Below, in pieces: positions 63,435 to 64,000 of a stretch of DNA of 64,000 nucleotides. Made by a program: the position numbers and the translations under genes. Where the stretch lies: assembly GCA_902465605.1 (NCBI GenBank), contig CABQNT010000011.1:39181-103180 (forward strand). The letters run 5' to 3'. Position 1 is the first letter of the stretch. The number at the start of each line of letters is the position of its first letter. A model generated the notes under the pieces. It made no database searches, was not told where the DNA came from, and saw only the letters and a list, made by a program, of their open reading frames with translations. The DNA is from Prevotella sp902465605. GTDB taxonomy: Bacteria; Bacteroidota; Bacteroidia; Bacteroidales; Bacteroidaceae.

Positions 63435-63896
63435 TTACAGTCTTCTCCACTTCTCTATGTCTTCACCATATTCCTCCAGATGCTGACGAACGATGTTCTC
63501 CACAAAGCTTGAAAGGTTGCTGCCTCTGTCGCCCAGCCTGCGTACGATGAAGTCGGCACGTTCCTGTGTCTCCCTGCTCAGATAGACCGCCTTTCTCTCG
63601 CTTAGCTTTGTTGGAACAAGGAACGCCTGCTTATAGGCTTCGAGAGTCTCCTTTCTCATTTTGGCACTGATGCGTCGTTGAACGGTTGCGCTCTCTGTAT
63701 GCTGTGCAGGCTCGGATGGCGTGGCATGCTCTATGGCATGTCCTGTTTCTTGTTGTTTTTGCTCTTGAATAGTTTTCATTCCCTTTTCCCGGAATTCAGA
63801 GACAGATTGTTCACTTGAATTTTCAGCTTGGCTCATACCAAAAGTTTTTCCTATGAAACGATCTATTTCTTCCATGTTTCTTCTTTCCTTTTTCAT
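63435..63896 (-). CDS. DUF3408 protein of a mobile element
   Basis: The product (153 aa from the ATG at 63896; a second ATG at 63875 has a better AAAGGAAAGAAG leader) has a disordered, Glu/Gln-rich N-terminal half and a C-terminal domain (about 85-153) with YLSRETQERADFIVRRLGDRGSNLSSFVENIVRQHLEEY, resembling a ribbon-helix-helix protein. DUF3408 proteins are typical of Bacteroidales conjugative and mobilisable transposons, where they lie upstream of the mob genes. It probably serves DNA binding or regulation within the transfer region. Confidence 0.85.
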   Translation of the reverse strand: MKKERRNMEEIDRFIGKTFGMSQAENSSEQSVSEFREKGMKTIQEQKQQETGHAIEHATPSEPAQHTESATVQRRISAKMRKETLEAYKQAFLVPTKLSERKAVYLSRETQERADFIVRRLGDRGSNLSSFVENIVRQHLEEYGEDIEKWRRL

Positions 63897-63945
63897 CACT
63901 CTATCTTATTTTAAGTTTGACTTGTTTTATTTTGTTGCTTGTATT

Positions 63946-64000
63946 GAGACCTCTGCAAAACTCATTGTTCAAAATTTGCTCATTTCATCATATTTTTGTA
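63946..64000. mobile_element. Possible insertion-sequence end at the window edge
   Basis: GAGACCTCTGCAAAACTC at 63946-63963 resembles the terminal inverted repeats of IS5-group elements (GAGACCTTTGCAAAA type) as I remember them. It is followed by AT-rich DNA to the window end. No transposase frame is visible in the short remaining stretch, so this is only a pointer. Confidence 0.3.

Noticed and set aside
1..64000. tRNA or rRNA genes
   Set aside because: No cloverleaf or conserved T-loop (GTTCRANNC in context) and no rRNA-like block was found in the intergenic regions; a covariance scan could still find one I missed.

Overview
The window looks like chromosomal DNA of a Bacteroidota bacterium, most likely Prevotella or a close relative. 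Supporting signs are SusC/SusD-type outer-membrane genes, the lineage-restricted families DUF1735, DUF4290 and DUF3408, RagB-type lipoproteins, weak Shine-Dalgarno sequences, and many promoters of the Bacteroidota type (TAnnTTTG at -7, sometimes TTTG at -33). The species was not determined. No rRNA or tRNA gene was seen.

Layout. 1-7.3 kb: a polysaccharide utilisation locus (SusC, SusD, GH18 endoglycosidase, DUF1735/LamG lipoprotein) that looks built to cut and import N-glycan-type oligosaccharides. 7.3-8.5 kb: repeats and a small lipoprotein. 8.5-16.1 kb: nadK, an ABC exporter, a TlpA-like thioredoxin and a MacAB-type efflux set. 16.2-19.2 kb: a candidate minus-strand small RNA, two glycosyltransferases and three copies of a 132-bp repeat between them. 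19.8-26.5 kb: cytoplasmic alpha-amylase, M23/LysM protein, recG, ispD and a DJ-1 protein, all on the minus strand. 27.4-35 kb: a phosphate/polyphosphate cluster (OprO/P-like porin divergent from an LRR protein, ppk1 and ppx), then RNase R. 35-43 kb: a GH109-like oxidoreductase fold protein, a PH-domain protein, miaB, cysS, a Cof-type HAD phosphatase and pncB, whose leader carries a 66-bp promoter repeat. 43.6-45.6 kb: an NAD-epimerase and a PAP2 membrane transferase. 45.7-51.6 kb: a minus-strand operon of six genes, tsaB, DUF4290, murA, rimM, dxr and rseP. 51.6-54.4 kb: yicC, gmk and nadD, interrupted by a DUF559 nuclease gene flanked by near-identical inverted 33-bp palindromes. 54.5-61 kb: a BlaI/M56-TonB regulatory pair and a TonB receptor/beta-helix lipoprotein pair. 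61.5-64 kb: the mobilisation end of an integrated mobile element (relaxase, MobC, candidate oriT, DUF3408) and what may be an insertion-sequence end.

The most striking feature is at 52544-53193. A PD-(D/E)XK-like DUF559 gene sits between two inverted copies of a REP-like palindrome that also occurs without the gene at 7.7 kb and 38.5 kb. The right copy is read through in frame, and the essential gmk has no start codon of its own, so guanylate kinase must be made from a start inside or upstream of the inserted gene. This looks like a REP/nuclease element analogous in layout to REP-associated transposases. The intergenic DNA is otherwise rich in structured repeats: arrays with a 22-bp period at four sites, arrays with an 11-bp period of GAGTT at three sites, a 197-bp MITE with perfect 20-bp ends, and two further dispersed repeats.

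Coordinates include stop codons. Starts were chosen by family alignment from memory, codon identity and neighbour spacing. No database search was run.
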